Below are positions 48,809 through 60,738 of a stretch of DNA of 64,000 bases, piece after piece. The position numbers and the translations under genes are program-made. Position 1 is the first letter of the stretch; each line of letters begins with the position of its first letter. Source of the stretch: Allodiplogaster sudhausi. Its lineage: Eukaryota > Nematoda > Chromadorea > Rhabditida > Diplogasteridae. The stretch covers positions 289,501-353,500 of the forward strand of contig CALZFC010000043.1 in the NCBI GenBank assembly GCA_945643635.1, in the 5' to 3' direction. The notes under the pieces are model-generated. The model was not told the DNA's origin, searched no databases, and saw only the letters and a program-made list of their open reading frames with translations.

Positions 48809-50342
48809 CTATTTTAACTGTAAAAAAATTGCTACTCTTCGACTATCACTACCCCCCGACCCCAAAAAAAATATTTATATATAATATATATAAATATTTT
48901 TTTGCTGAAACTTGGACCATGGGGGTTGTTTTATATGGGGAACACGAATCTTAAATTAATTTTGATACTATTTCGGTTTGACTACCCAAAACCCCAATTT
49001 TGTTATTTGGGTTTTGGGTAGTCAAACCCTTCATTTTTAAATATAACGTCATTAAACAAGTAATAGTAACTTTTCCGTGAAAAATATGTTGGCTAAGATC
49101 GCGTTGTAAATCTCGCTAAGGGGGTTATCTGGCACGAGAAAAAATTTAGCAAAGTATTTCCCCAATCAATACAGAAAATTATGATTCTAAATTTTTATTT
49201 TCCTTGCCAATTGCATATGTGAAACTAAAATGTCACAGAATAACAGAATAACACAATCACGCGATATATACGTTATAAAAACGCCCATGATGTTATTTAC
49301 AAGCAATTTGGAGCGCCAATTTAGCAGTTAAGTGTTTTGCAAAAAATTAAGCAAAAAGATCGGTCTCTGGAGCGGCAAGTGAATAACACCGATTTTTTTT
49401 ACTACGTCCATATTGCATTAACCGAGAATGTACGCACAGGCAAGAAGTCACCGAAACTGTGGTCCTAATAGGCCTGCCGCTATTCTAACTATTACCCCCA
49501 CATTCTGACAATTCAAAAAATGTCGATAATAAAGACAGCGAGTTAAAACTCCGGTCGGATCACGTAAGAAACCTGAAAAATGTGAGCATCGATGCTATGG
49601 CCGTAGTTGACGAAGGATCCATTCGGAGACAAGTCACCGCCCCGGGAGGAGGGAACATCCACGGCTTGCGAAGCCGGCATTCGATGACGTCACTCTATCC
49701 AAGGCTGGCTCTGCAGAAACACGCTATCACAAGAAGAATGCGCAGACATGACACGACGAACACAAGGAGAGAGAAAGACGAAGACGGAGAGAGAAAGGGA
49801 AAGAGAGTGAAATGGAGAGAGAAGGGAGAGAGAGCGAAAGGGAGGGGGGAAGAGAAAGAGAGAGAGAGAGAAGGATAGAGAAAGTGAGAGAGCGAGATGG
49901 GAATCACCACAGAAATACCGAAATTGCCACAAGAATCTAACGCAAGACACGGTTCATCGATTGGACAGCGCATGTGCTCTCCTCTCCGTGTCTGCGTCTC
50001 TCATGAGCACTCCGTCGTCTAGCGCTCTGGCCGAACAACAATTCACTGTGCCTCACCTCACCTGCGGGCGACGTCTCTTGTCTTCTGTTGCAACTAGACA
50101 CCCCTAACAATTTCCAAGCATCTCTCTCTCTCTCTCTCTCTCTCGCGCTCTCTCTCTCTTTGTCTCTTCTCTGCTCTCCATCTTTATCACCAGAACTGGT
50201 ATCACACAATAGCACTCTCTCCACGTGTAGTCGTAACAGTTTGCCAGCAGTCAAGAATTCTTTATTCTCCCTGAAGTCAAGTGTGGGCGAATAACGTATA
50301 AATACAAGAAAATGATTAGATAAAAGAGGAAGTGAGGGGGAA
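48809..50342. other. Upstream region of MTMR with repeat debris
   Basis: Near 48978-49026 there is an exact hairpin (TTTGACTACCCAAAACCC and its inverse). GGGGAACACGAAT near 48938 and the GGGGGTTATCT text near 49120 resemble the palindromic elements at 10727-11242 and 7756-9080, so this is probably a decayed relative. 49590-49740 holds a minus-strand open stretch (SSRGGDLSPNGSFVNYGHSI) that could be a 5' exon of MTMR. GA tract at about 49765-49895; CT tract at 50120-50165. Confidence 0.45.
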
Positions 50343-50591
50343 TCAGAAGAGGGAGTCCATGTTTCCTCTCTGCGTACTAGTGAAGGCGGTGAGGTCGCGG
50401 CGGGAGGATACAATGGTAGTTCGATTCATTCCAGAGGAAGGCCCATCTGGTGCCGACCCAGTCGCTGTCACTCTCTTCATGCCTTTGAATCCCTTCGTGT
50501 TCGCCTTCAACAATACCGTAGTCACCACCGATACCGTAGTACAATAATTGTGGATTACCATTCCGGAGGTGGACCGACACCATGTTGGCAT
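50343..50591 (-). CDS. Hypothetical small ORF (82 codons)
   Basis: Open frame MPTWCRSTSGMVIHNYCTTV...TTIVSSRRDLTAFTSTQRGN ending at a stop near 50343. No family recognised. The opposite strand is also open here, so coding is unproven. Two small perfect palindromes follow on the right: AACCTCTTGAAGAGGTT (about 50612-50630) and GCGTCTCTTTTGGAGAGACGC (about 50661-50681). Confidence 0.25.
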   Translation of the reverse strand: MPTWCRSTSGMVIHNYCTTVSVVTTVLLKANTKGFKGMKRVTATGSAPDGPSSGMNRTTIVSSRRDLTAFTSTQRGNMDSLF

Positions 50592-51099
50592 GCTGCCAAT
50601 TTTTGAATAAGGAAACCTCTTGAAGAGGTTATTGTGTACGGTAGGTGTTTAGTATAAGGGCGTCTCTTTTGGAGAGACGCTTCATTCTACGATTGAGTCG
50701 TGAAGAGGGATCCCACCCTCCCTCCCTTACAGTATATTCATTGGTTGTCCTGCAGCAGTGGCTTATAAAATGAAGAGATAAAGCTTCCGACAGCAGGGGA
50801 TTACTGTAAGAGCCGATTATGGTTACGGTAGTCAGAGTGAGAGATAATTACAGAACTTGGCAGATCGATTCTTCATTAGGCTGTCTCTGAGACTTCTCCA
50901 CTTCGAGGAGGGAAGTACGTCAGGCCTGCCTAGGTGTTCAGCTTTTCAGATTTTTCCTCCTTCGCCTTCCCATTTCAGATTTAATAAACTCTTCATTTCA
51001 TTTTCAGGACTTTTCAGTTTCCACTATTGTAGCATGTCATTCCATTGCTTGTCATGCCATTGTTTTACCACACTCTATTCTCGACCCAGTTGGGAGCAC

Positions 51100-52768
51100 C
51101 TATGTCGATAAAGTGTTACTATTGTGTGTGGTGTAAGGTACACATTCGGAAGGGTAATCGTGGTTATGTGGGAGATAGACGACCATATAATTCACTCTCA
51201 AAAAGCGCTTGTACAGACCGCGCAGCTGTCCAAAAGAATTCTCAACCGCTGTTGATCGGGATAAAAAAGAACCTTATTGTTAAAGGAGAGCCACTTGCTC
51301 TTCTGTCCTTCCTTGGCCGAGTCCAAGTCCTTCTTTCTCTGATCCTTCTTGAGAGCCCGCAACTTCCGTCTCTCCCTCTCTGCCTGCCACTCGTTTTTCT
51401 TGCTCCCTAACTTTGCCGCGCTGTCAAAGATGTAATTCTTCTTTATTTCCGCTGGGGCCTCTCGGAGATCTCCACGACGCACCATCTCCTTCCTGCCGTT
51501 CCCTGAAAAAGTCAGCTGGCTTTTACTGGTCGGGCGATTTATTAGTGATGGAGATCAGCGTTTTATATGCCCACTCACTAAGCAATTTTAGAAAGGATCC
51601 ATCGAGGAGTGTCCCAACAGTAAAAAAAGGCAGTATAAACAGGCCGATCATGATATATTATTTAACTGTAAAGGGATCCGCGATAATATCTAAACTTTTC
51701 AGAAGTTTCCATCGCAAAAGTATGACCGATTTTAAGAGAGAGATTGAATGGGAACTGGCCAATAAAGGAAATAGCCACGGTGTCGCCAGAAATGCCATCG
51801 ATGACCGCGGGGTAGTGCTGGCCATTCTGACTCGGAGCGAGCACTCTGTCACCCACCTGTACTCATCATTACAAGTTACTCATTCTAAGAAACGATCAAG
51901 TCAAGTAATAGTAAGACGCCAACCTTCCAGGTTCGATCATTGATGGAAGCGGACGAGCTGGCCGACTGAGCCGCTGCTCCACTCTCCTCGAGAAGTTCCT
52001 CTTGCAATTTAATTATCTCTTCCAAATCAATCTTCAGTTTAAGGAGCTCCTCATTGTTCGGTTCTCCGAGAAGGGCAGCCTCCACCTAAAGGAGCACTAA
52101 GAGTTGTAGGTACTGCTCATATTCGATTTCTATATCAAACAACCCCTGGTTAGAGGTTTCTAGCGTATGTGGAGCAGATTTCCCACTCACCGTAAACCTA
52201 CCGTAATTTAGCATACGGCAAGAATGAAGTTCGGTTTCATAAAATAACCTCATGAGGCAAGTACAAGACAAGTATCAGCAAAAAAAAAATTTTTGGAAAA
52301 AAAATCATGGCATTGGGGTAGGAGTACCGAAATAGTACCAGTCTTTTTTTACGAGAGAGGCGGTATTAAAAAAAAAGAATTATCGCTACTCCATTGAACC
52401 GAATAACTAATTGGCAGTGCTGACATAGAACCAGTCTCTGAACTTGGGCAGGGTGTTACAATGTGAAAAATTGATAAACCCGGGGGGTTATAAAGTGAAA
52501 AATAGCCACAAAGTGTTCCGGGCCAACGGCCCGGGGGGTTACAACTCCGTCATCGGTCAGATCTATTTCAGCCCTGCTAATTGGGGTCGACCTGTTAAAT
52601 TTTCGACCTCTCAGGTGGATTAGCTGAACAGTACCCAGTTGAATTGCACGTTACAACAACATTCGTCACAAACAGATCGAGAGTCATATTAAGACATTGC
52701 CATTAAGCGCTCAAGGGAAAGAATACCTGCTGTAGTTGCAGTTTGTAGCTCGCGAGTTCCTCGGCCAT
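51100..52768 (-). CDS. SMNDC1: Survival motor neuron domain protein 1 (SMNDC1/SPF30), splicing factor
   Basis: SPF30 is a Tudor-domain spliceosome assembly factor that binds symmetric dimethyl-arginine on Sm proteins. Exon 1 MAELASYK-type start (MAEELASYKLQLQQ, ATG at 52766-52768). The intron of about 650 bases carries repeat debris. Exon 2 (about 52085-51930) reads EAALLGEPNNEELLKLKIDL and ends DRTWKVG. Tudor exon: VGDRVLAPSQNGQHYPAVID and ISGDTVAISFIGQ. The lysine-rich exon about 51500-51285 contains KKNEWQAERERRKLRALKKD and KSKWLSFNNK, as in the family. After a 45-base intron the final exon starts LRGLYKRFLRV and stops at TAG 51100-51102; its tail is shorter and unlike the vertebrate C-terminus. 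Confidence 0.9.
52090..52620. repeat. Repeat debris in SMNDC1 intron
   Basis: 52185-52310 (CACCGTAAACCTACCGTAA, then GGTTTC...AAATAACC and AAAAATTTTTGGAAAAAA) is a diverged copy of one arm of the foldback at 7756-9080 (compare 8495-8610). The stretch 52355-52390 shares GGCGGTATTAAAA with 30470. 52480-52540 contains repeated CCCGGGGGGTTA. Confidence 0.6.
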
Positions 52769-53296
52769 GGACCTCAGGCGGTTTGTACTGCAACAGAATG
52801 ATAAGCAGAAGAACAAACTAAACATACGACTTAATGGTGTTGAAATCAGTGAGCGACAAACGACGAAAGCATTTGAAACGTCACTTGAGCGAACGAACCA
52901 ATGAGCTTCAGTTACACTAATAAATTTCGAATTTGCGAAGCCATACCAACACTTTCACACCACACGCCAAACCGCAACCTGCACAATTCATTCAATCCAC
53001 TTATGAATGATCGCCGTCTTGAAAGACGTCCACGGTTTATTTCATGGAAACTGAACACAGAAGTCGTAACAAAAGTGAGATATCTTGAGTTTTGATTACA
53101 ATTCAATATGCGCAAACATCAGTGCAGGCGCCAGATTGTTAAGAATTTTGTCGTAGGAGGTTGGAGGAGAACCGGAAGGGCAGGAATGTAAAAGAGAAAG
53201 GGAGGGGGAGGGAGGCGAGCGAGTGACAAGTACTGATAAGAATCCTTCCGGTCGGGGTCGCCACATCAGAGTCTCAGATGGAAGAAGTGAGAGACC

Positions 53297-53817
53297 ATGG
53301 ATACGACATCTCCTCCACCTCCTCGTCCTCAGCGATTACCTCCAGTTTCAGCATCAATTCAGGCATGTCTTGCTCCATTACTATGATACATTCCGCTGAT
53401 ATCAGCTAGATAGTTGCAGAGGTGGTCACGAGAAGATGCCAGTCCTGCCTCTCTTTTCATCGATATCCAAGATCTCATCAGCATGGGAATCAGTCGCTTC
53501 CAGGTGGACAACTCGCGTTTCCGCGTAGCGGTATATTTTGATGTCTTTTTCTAAATCCCGAACTCATTACGAAATACATGTTGTGACGAAGCAGTGACTC
53601 ATTTTACTTACGTCTGCAGCCAGTAAGCCAGCGCGTTCCCGATGATTCTTCAAACCAAGAGAAGAGAACTCTGCCCCCGCCAGAAGAACACCCGCCCCCC
53701 TCTCCTCTCATCCTCCCTAAACCACCACTTCAACGGGCAGACAGGGGCCGCAGTTTCCAAAGAATTCAACGACGTTTATGTTGTTTCTTTTGCTGCACTT
53801 CTTCAGAAGATAAATGA
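53297..53817 (+). CDS. Unidentified small proline-rich protein
   Basis: Three exons fit in phase. Exon 1: MDTTSPPPPRPQRLPPVSAS, with a possible GC donor (CAG/GCATGT). Exon 2 after TTGCAG: RWSREDASPASLFIDIQDLI then SMGISRFQVDNSRFR. Exon 3 after GTCTGCAG: PVSQRVPDDSSNQEKRTLPP through a proline-rich stretch to RRLCCFFCC and TGA 53815-53817. The predicted product is about 125 residues, with an acidic-hydrophobic helix in the middle and a Cys-rich end that could be lipid-modified. Family not recognised; the GC-AG first intron lowers certainty. Confidence 0.45.
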
Positions 53818-54043
53818 TGGCTGCTGGATTGTTCAAATAGAGTATTTATAACGCGGGTTGGCCTATTGTAAACGGATCCGGTTGCTTCTCTGGCCATATC
53901 ACTGCTCTTAAATTACCCTTCGCATAATTTATTTCATGCTGCTATATTTGAACCATTAAAAGATGCAATAAATATAAAGAGAACAACAAAAGCTCGTCGG
54001 CCATACAGAACAAGGGCATGAAAAACAAAGACTCTCCTCGAGC

Positions 54044-54579
54044 TCAGGAGTCCTCAGCCTTCAGCTCGAACTTGGGATAGACTTCGCGAGCCTCTTCCCA
54101 GCCCAGTTGGTAAGTTGACAAGCGAGAAATGATGTCACCCACCTCCGCAACCTAAATGCCAATTCGATAGCATACGGAAAAGAGGGAAATAAATGGCTGC
54201 TCCACCTGGACACGGATCTGCTGCATGCTCTCAGCGTGGCGGACTGTCACAGTCCACGGCTGCTGCTCACTCTCGAAGTCCACGGTGATCCCGAAGGGAA
54301 TTCCGATCTCATCCGTACGGGCGTACCTATAGAAGTTACATTTTGAGGGAGAGAGGAGAGAGAGAGGAGAGAGAGAGAGAACATTGACTGAGAGAGAGAG
54401 AAAGAGAGGGAGAGAGAGAATTGACAGAGACAGACAGTGAGAAAGACAGTGGGAAAGAAGAGAGACAGTGGCAGTGAGAGAGAGACAGAGAGAAAAATAG
54501 TGAGAGAGAGAGAGAGTGAGAGAGAGAGGAGAATAGACTGAGACAGACAGTGAGAATATCAGTGGGAAAGACAGTGTGT

Positions 54580-54620
<41 letters not shown>

Positions 54621-54722
54621 ATTGACTGAGACAGACAGTGAGAATATCAGTGGGAAAGACAGTGAGAGAGAGAGACAGACAGAGAGAGAGAGAGTGAGTG
54701 AGAGAGAGTGAGTGAGAGAAAT

Positions 54723-54763
<41 letters not shown>

Positions 54764-57700
54764 CAAGAGAGAGAAAGACACTTAAACAAAGAGAGACAAG
54801 AGAGAGACACAGAGAGAGAAAGATTATACAGAAGTAACAAAACGGAAGTGAGCGAAATTACCGGCGACCAATGGAGCCACTGGAATCATCGATGCGATGA
54901 GACAAGTTGCAAAGAAGAAGCTTCTCCTTGACTGCCTCCACAATCGGGTTCAGCTTCTCATTCGAAGAGATGGGCAGAATAGAGCACTTGATTGGAGCGA
55001 TGAGAGGAGGCAGGACGAGGAACTGAGAAGAGGAAGGATGACGGGGAAAGGAGGGGGAGGGGGGGGGGGCAGAGAACGGACTGACATTCCTCTGCTCATC
55101 TCCTTCTCGAGTGCGGAAGGCGTGCTCCAGGACGGAGTACATGATTCGGCCAATACCGAAGGACGGTTCAATCACGGAAGGAGTGATCTCTTCTACGTGC
55201 ACCTCAACAAACAATTATCTCTCTTTGTCTCTCCCTCTCACTCTCTCTCACTTGTTATCTCTCTCTCCCTCTCCCTTGGATCTCGACTCCTCCGTCCTTT
55301 CAAGGGATGAAAACCAACGCGTTTCTCCTGTCGCTTCACAGAGACCATCTCCTTCGTCAACTCGAAGTTATCGCTTTCGATTTTAAGGTTGTACACGCTG
55401 GAATGAACGAATGGCCAAAAAGAAACAAGCTAGTGCGAAAAGTGAAAACACTGCAAAGAATATACCCATTCGCTAGAGAGTTCTCTAATTCAGTCACTTG
55501 ACACTCGGACATTTGAGACAAGGCGGCTTGAATCTAAAAAGAACTTGGATTGAAACAGAAATGGAAGAACTCCCCACCCTCTTAGCGTCTTTCTTGAATG
55601 CTTTGCCAATGACACCCATGGAGAGAACTGGCTCGACCATCTTGACCAGGCGAGGCTCGCTCAGCTTCTTCTCTGCCACCTACAACACCACTACCAGAGT
55701 GAACGAAGCACATGAAAGAAGTACACGGAAGATTCCGAACCAGCTTGACATTGGTGGCCTTGAAGTGCTGCTGAAGATCGTAGCAAGCACGGTCTGCATG
55801 GCCGACACATTCAATCCAACCATACGAAGTCAGAATTTCTGCATCCCAGCAATCCTCAAACACACGAGATAGAATCCTCTCGAGATCAGACAGTGCTCAA
55901 CCTGGGCATAGTGAGCCATCTCATTCGAGAGATGCTGGCGGAAGCGGAGTCTCTGAGGATTCACTCCCACCTTCATCAGGAACTGGTGAGTACGGGCCAT
56001 GAAGTAGCCAAGGGTCTCATTCGCAACCATTCCCTGCACAGAAAGAAGGAGAGAGAGAGGGGAGAGAGAGAGGGAGAGAGAGAGGAGGAGGAAAACCTTG
56101 GCGACGGCGTCTCCAATGGCCATGAGCGTGCTTGGCTGTCCATCCATTTGACTTGCAGCAGAGAAGAGATTCATTGACAGATCCGCGACCTTGGCGAACT
56201 TGGCGAAGCTCTTATCCGAAGGGTCGACGAAGTGCTCGATTTCGCACATGGTGAATTCACGGACACGGATCAAGCCTTGTCTGGGGGAAATCTCATTCCG
56301 GAATCCCAGGCCAATCTGAGCGGCCGCGAATGGAAGTCGCCCCTGAGAAAAGTATTATCTTAATTGTGTTAAAGGTTAAAGAAGCGTCCCGAAAACAAAA
56401 TTGAGAAACAAACAAACTATACGTTTACCTGATTGAATTCAAGAAGACGTTTGAAGTTGACGAAAATACCCTGTGCAGTCTCTGGCCGAAGATAAGCCTA
56501 ACAACACTTTAATGAAGTTTGAACCAGAGCAAAATCATGCATTCTACATAAAAGGTACTCTCCGCGGAATATCTAACATAGTCTCTCTGTTCATTACACA
56601 TATAAAAAGATACCTTAAAGTCACCGGTTGGCCCGATCTGGGTGGGGAACATGAGATTGAATGCGATGGGAGCAGTGATATCGTTGCCAGTGATGGGCGA
56701 CTTGAAGCCAAACCTTGTGATAACCTGCAAAATGGCACAGACATTCGATCGAGAAAGTATGAAAGAAAGCATGGCAAGGAAACTCTTCTTCCACCCTCTA
56801 ACCTCGTGCATATCCTTGTCGTCGTATCCCTCAATGGCTGCTAGAACATCCCTCAAGGAGTCCTTCAGCTCGGGCAATGCCTTTGCGTCCTATTCAGGTC
56901 CAGTTGGGGGAGTCTAGTAGAGGGAAGGGAGTGCAGAACTGACGGCGATGATCTTCTCGGCAGCATTCTTAATGAGATGATCGACACGGAAGCACTCGCC
57001 AGTCTTGGGATCCTTCACCATCCAATCTGCGAAGCGGTCGACGTGGCCAGAGGCCTTCAGCACGGCTTCGGGAGTCAGGGAAGTGCAGTCCACCTCAACA
57101 ACCACACTCAAGAGCAGCCAGGGGGACGGCCACTCACTTCCAGCATCGACTCCTCCAACACGAAGTGCTTCCTCCACTCCGCCAGCATATTCGCCTTCAG
57201 TGCACAACCCATTGGACCGAAGTCATATCTAATGGAAGAGTTTGTAAGAATAGAGAAAGAATATAACGAGAAAGGAGAGCTCAAAAAGAAAAAAAAGCGG
57301 AAGAGGAAGCAAAGAACGGAAGGCAGAGGGAGAAATGAATGGCAATAAATGAATAAACTAACAGGCCAGTCACACCACCGTAGATGGAAAACGATTGATC
57401 ATAGAAGAATCGGCGCTTCAGGAGATCTTCCAGCTTCAATCGATCGAAGGAGATGTTCTTCGGAGCAAGGGACACTTCCTGTGCAAACACAACTTTATCA
57501 TACTAAATAATCACCTAAAGCAATAAAACAGAGAAACGAAAGAAAAGTTAAACAATATAAGAACTATGATTTTCTCATTCTGTTTTCATGCTCTCTTTTT
57601 GTAACCCTCACCGTCTCCTCAAGTTTCTTCTTCCTTGCTTTGAGTTCAACGACCGCTTTGTCGATGTCAATCTTGGCAGCTCCGCTGTCCTTGAGACTGC

Positions 57701-58054
57701 GAACGAGGTCTCCAGACTCCTTGACGGCTGCGCGCAGTGGAGCAAGCTGCTGAAATCAAAGTAATGGGTAAAACGACATTCAATGAATTGGATCATTTCA
57801 ATCTGATAAAGGCAATCCGATGGTACCAACTAAGTGGGCAACAAATGTCTTAATACAAACTAACAGGTATAAAACTTTGCAAAAACTTTTAAAAAAAACC
57901 CGTTCGAACAATTTGTAATTTGAGCAAAATTTGAAAGTAAAAAATTTCTGTTATTGAACGCTCTCTATGGTAAGTCTGCTCTTTGGCAAATTGTATTAAC
58001 AACCTCAGTTTAAAATTGACTACAACTAACCACTTCAATATTAGGATCAGCCAT
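54044..58054 (-). CDS. GARS1: Glycyl-tRNA synthetase (class II)
   Basis: Charges tRNA-Gly in cytosol and/or mitochondria. Exon 1 MADPNIEV (ATG 58052-58054, donor GTTAGT). A WHEP domain exon near 57750-57610 reads [40 protein letters not shown]. Next is [20 protein letters not shown] (motif 1 region), [40 protein letters not shown], then [22 protein letters not shown] motif 2 near 56320-56250, [75 protein letters not shown] (motif 3), and the anticodon-binding domain with [29 protein letters not shown]. The C-terminus ends FELKAEDS at TGA 54044-54046. No mitochondrial presequence is seen at this start. Introns are short apart from a (GA)n-expanded one. Confidence 0.95.
54345..54832. repeat. 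(GA)n-rich minisatellite in glycyl-tRNA synthetase intron
   Basis: About 490 bases of GA repeats on the plus strand with higher-order copies of a block containing GACTGAGACAGACAGTGAGAA and CAGTGGGAAAGACAGTG. It is CT-rich on the sense strand and ends just before the 3' splice site of the exon at about 54330. Confidence 0.93.
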
Positions 58055-58310
58055 TACGCGAAGAAAATCCGATAGACGATGCTTTTCTTTCTTGCTGAAC
58101 TTCCCACTACGAACTATGGAAGAAAAGGACGCGACCGAACAAAACACACTCGGCCAAGCCTACAAAGAAAGACAAAGGGAAAGGATAAAAAAGAGAGAGA
58201 GAGAGAGGTGAGAGAGGAAATTAAAAGCACTTCCTCAACGAAAACGGAAAATGAAACAGAACCCGCTCTGACAGCCTTAACTGACTGGGCGAATTTTTAC
58301 CGGATAGTTC

Positions 58311-60586
58311 GGCAGTTAGGAAAGTTCATCTGTTCATCTCGTTCATCTATAGGAAAGTTCATCTTCGCAAATTACACCACGCAACATACTATTGGAAAGT
58401 TCATCTTGCCCCTATAGTGCACCCAAACACGCAATTCTTACGCGGCCTTTTTGACTCCCTATTTAAATACCTTTTCAAGTAAACCATTTCAGGTTTGTTT
58501 ATTATTGTTGCTTGCAGAATAATGGAAGAAGACGATTTTACTTTCTCTCTTCACCAGTAAGACAAAAGAGGACGTTCGATGAACTCATAACGCCTTCCCC
58601 CGCTGTGGAAAGGTAAGTTTGTAGGCAGAACTTATTATTTACCATAACGATAAGTGCCTTCAGAGAGTTTGGAAGACCACTCGGCGAGTTTGCTTCTGAT
58701 GAAAACGTCATGGATGGCAGGTCAGGAGAATAGACATCCTCGTGAGATATGTATATAGGCAACATTTTATTTTAGCATTTTTTTGGCCGATCGCAAGACA
58801 AATGCGAGTGCAGAAGACAGCACGCTGTTTCCCGATGCTTTTTCGATGAGGGATGCTGAAGGAAATATCTGCTACAGAGGCCACGACTTGGACAGGAATG
58901 AGTATCTTCGTTGTCTTGGAAAAGGGTTTTCATTTTTTTAATATATATATTTAGAATTGACGGCAAGCTTCCTTCGTTCATCTCCCGCTTTGGAATCCGG
59001 AACAGAATCATGGCTGGCTGGGGTCTTTTGCCCTGCACTACGAACAGTGCTGAGACTCACAATCACTGGTTGCGGGAAAAGGTTGGAGACCGGCAGCCTC
59101 TGCACATCTTCATCGAGCATCTCAAGGAGTACACCAACAGTTAGTTTTTAACTCGCCTTCATATAATCGTGCTGGTGAACTTCATTCAGTGCACGTGGAG
59201 CTTCTCAGAGCGGCAATTCATGGAGGAGGGAGTAAAAGACTTGCCCAAGGCAACCTCATGAATCATATTCAGGTTTTCGGGATATAATTTAGTTATTAGA
59301 GATGAGAGTTAGCATTTTTGCTTTCTAGTACACAACTATGCAGCGGGATAGAGCAAAAGAACTTTCTTCTCTGCTCAAACCCTTTGGCATAGGATTGAAA
59401 TCGAAGAAGCATCCCTCACATGTTGACGAACTTCCTCGCATATTGTTCTGTCGTTAGTTTTAAGACTGTATTAACTACTTTGGATGCTTTACCTCTTAAC
59501 TCCAGGGAGATCAGAGAAGGAGGTCAAGGAGATCCTGAGTTCTGCGAAGGAGATGGAAGTCTCACAAATGAAGTCTGGCAACTACCTGGTTGTTAATGAA
59601 GAAAGGCCGCAGCCGTAAGTAGAATTGAATAGCAGTGTGACCCAGTTAGTATAATTTATTTATAGCCAAATGGTTGCTGTCTCAGATGGCCTGCTCAAGT
59701 CTTGCTGCAATATAACTGCATCCCGCGTTTGCGTGCACATGTCAGTCTCTTTTTTCTTTCTCAAATAGAGACACGCGTTATCTTTTCAGGTTCGCTGTCC
59801 TGATCAGAAGTGACGAGGACGGAAGTCTGAGGCAGACGTTATGTGAGCATCTCAAGAACCTTGATGAAGTGGATTACCACCGTGCGACGGCGACGACTTC
59901 CGACTATGCCAAGCCTGCAGTGAAGAATTGTGCTGAGTGTTCAGCTCAGTTGGAGAGGAGGACTGCAATCTCAAGTCCTCTCGATCAGGTCGTCGTTCAC
60001 CTTGAAGCATACGAGTATATGCACCCGGATGGTCGACTGCATCGAAGCACTGGCAACCGGTAATGAAGGCCAACGATGTGCAAAATTTGAGTTTATAATA
60101 CGCTTAATAAAAAATAGATGGACGCATGCTCGATTCGCCTGCGTCGTGGAAAGGCACACTCACAGCTCTCCGGCCGACTTCCAGCTGTCTGATCTCCTGA
60201 AGACTTCTCTTACGGCACTCTATCGCAAGTGGCTTCGTCTGTCCTTTGGCCTGGAAGGTCTTTAAGCTCCTCCGCTAATGAGCTTTAAGAATCCTACTTG
60301 TTCTGTTTTCTTTAATAAGCTATAAGCAAATTTGTTAATTAAAACGTGTCCCGGTGTTGTTCTCTTCTGTGCAATAAACAGCTGGTTAAAGTTCGTTCAC
60401 GCGTAGCACCACATTCATCGTACAAATGGTGTTAGAATTCAGAAATAGTTGAGTGCTAAGAATTGCGTGTTTGGGTGCACTATAGGGGCAAGATGAACTT
60501 TCCAATAGTATGTTGCGTGGTGAAATTTACGAAGATGAACTTTCCTATAGATGAACGAGATGAACAGATGAACTTTCCTAACTGCC
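58311..60586. mobile_element. MULE-type DNA transposon with 9-bp target duplication
   Basis: The left end GGCAGTTAGGAAAGTTCATC (58311) and its inverse at the right end (to 60586) open inverted repeats of about 135-150 bp that contain repeated GAACTTTCC/GGAAAGTTC motifs. The 9-base GGATAGTTC flanks both sides (58302-58310 and 60587-60595): a perfect 9-bp target duplication, the Mutator/MULE hallmark. The interior carries an intron-containing gene related to MULE transposases. It lies about 260 bases upstream of the glycyl-tRNA synthetase start codon, consistent with the known 5' preference of Mutator-type elements. Confidence 0.9.
58522..60265 (+). CDS. Spliced MULE transposase-like protein with SWIM-type zinc motif
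   Basis: Predicted exons: MEEDDFTFSLHQ (donor GTAAGA at about 58558), EFGRPLGEFASDENVMDG, FLADRKTNASAEDSTLFPDA with GHDLDRNEYLRCLGK, then IDGKLPSFISRFGIRNRIMA and TTNSAETHNHWLREKVG, which resembles the part of MULE/FAR1-like transposases that carries the last catalytic acidic residue. Later exons: VHVELLRAAIHGGGSKRLAQ, YTTMQRDRAKELSSLLKPFG, GRSEKEVKEILSSAKEMEV, then LLKSCCNITASRVCVHM/FAVLI, a SWIM-like CxC..CxH zinc motif split by an intron, and a C-terminal exon to TAA 60263-60265. The N-terminal part holding the first catalytic aspartates was not recognised, so the protein may be incomplete or highly diverged. Confidence 0.65.
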
Positions 60587-60738
60587 GGATAGTTCAACCG
60601 GATCGACAAATCAATGGAAAGGTTGAAAAACATAGCCAACCGGACTTTTATACTGCCCACGAAACAGGTGAAGAGAAATAATATTATGCAACCCCTCGAT
60701 CACAATGACGCAATTCCTACCAGTTTTCATGTATATAA

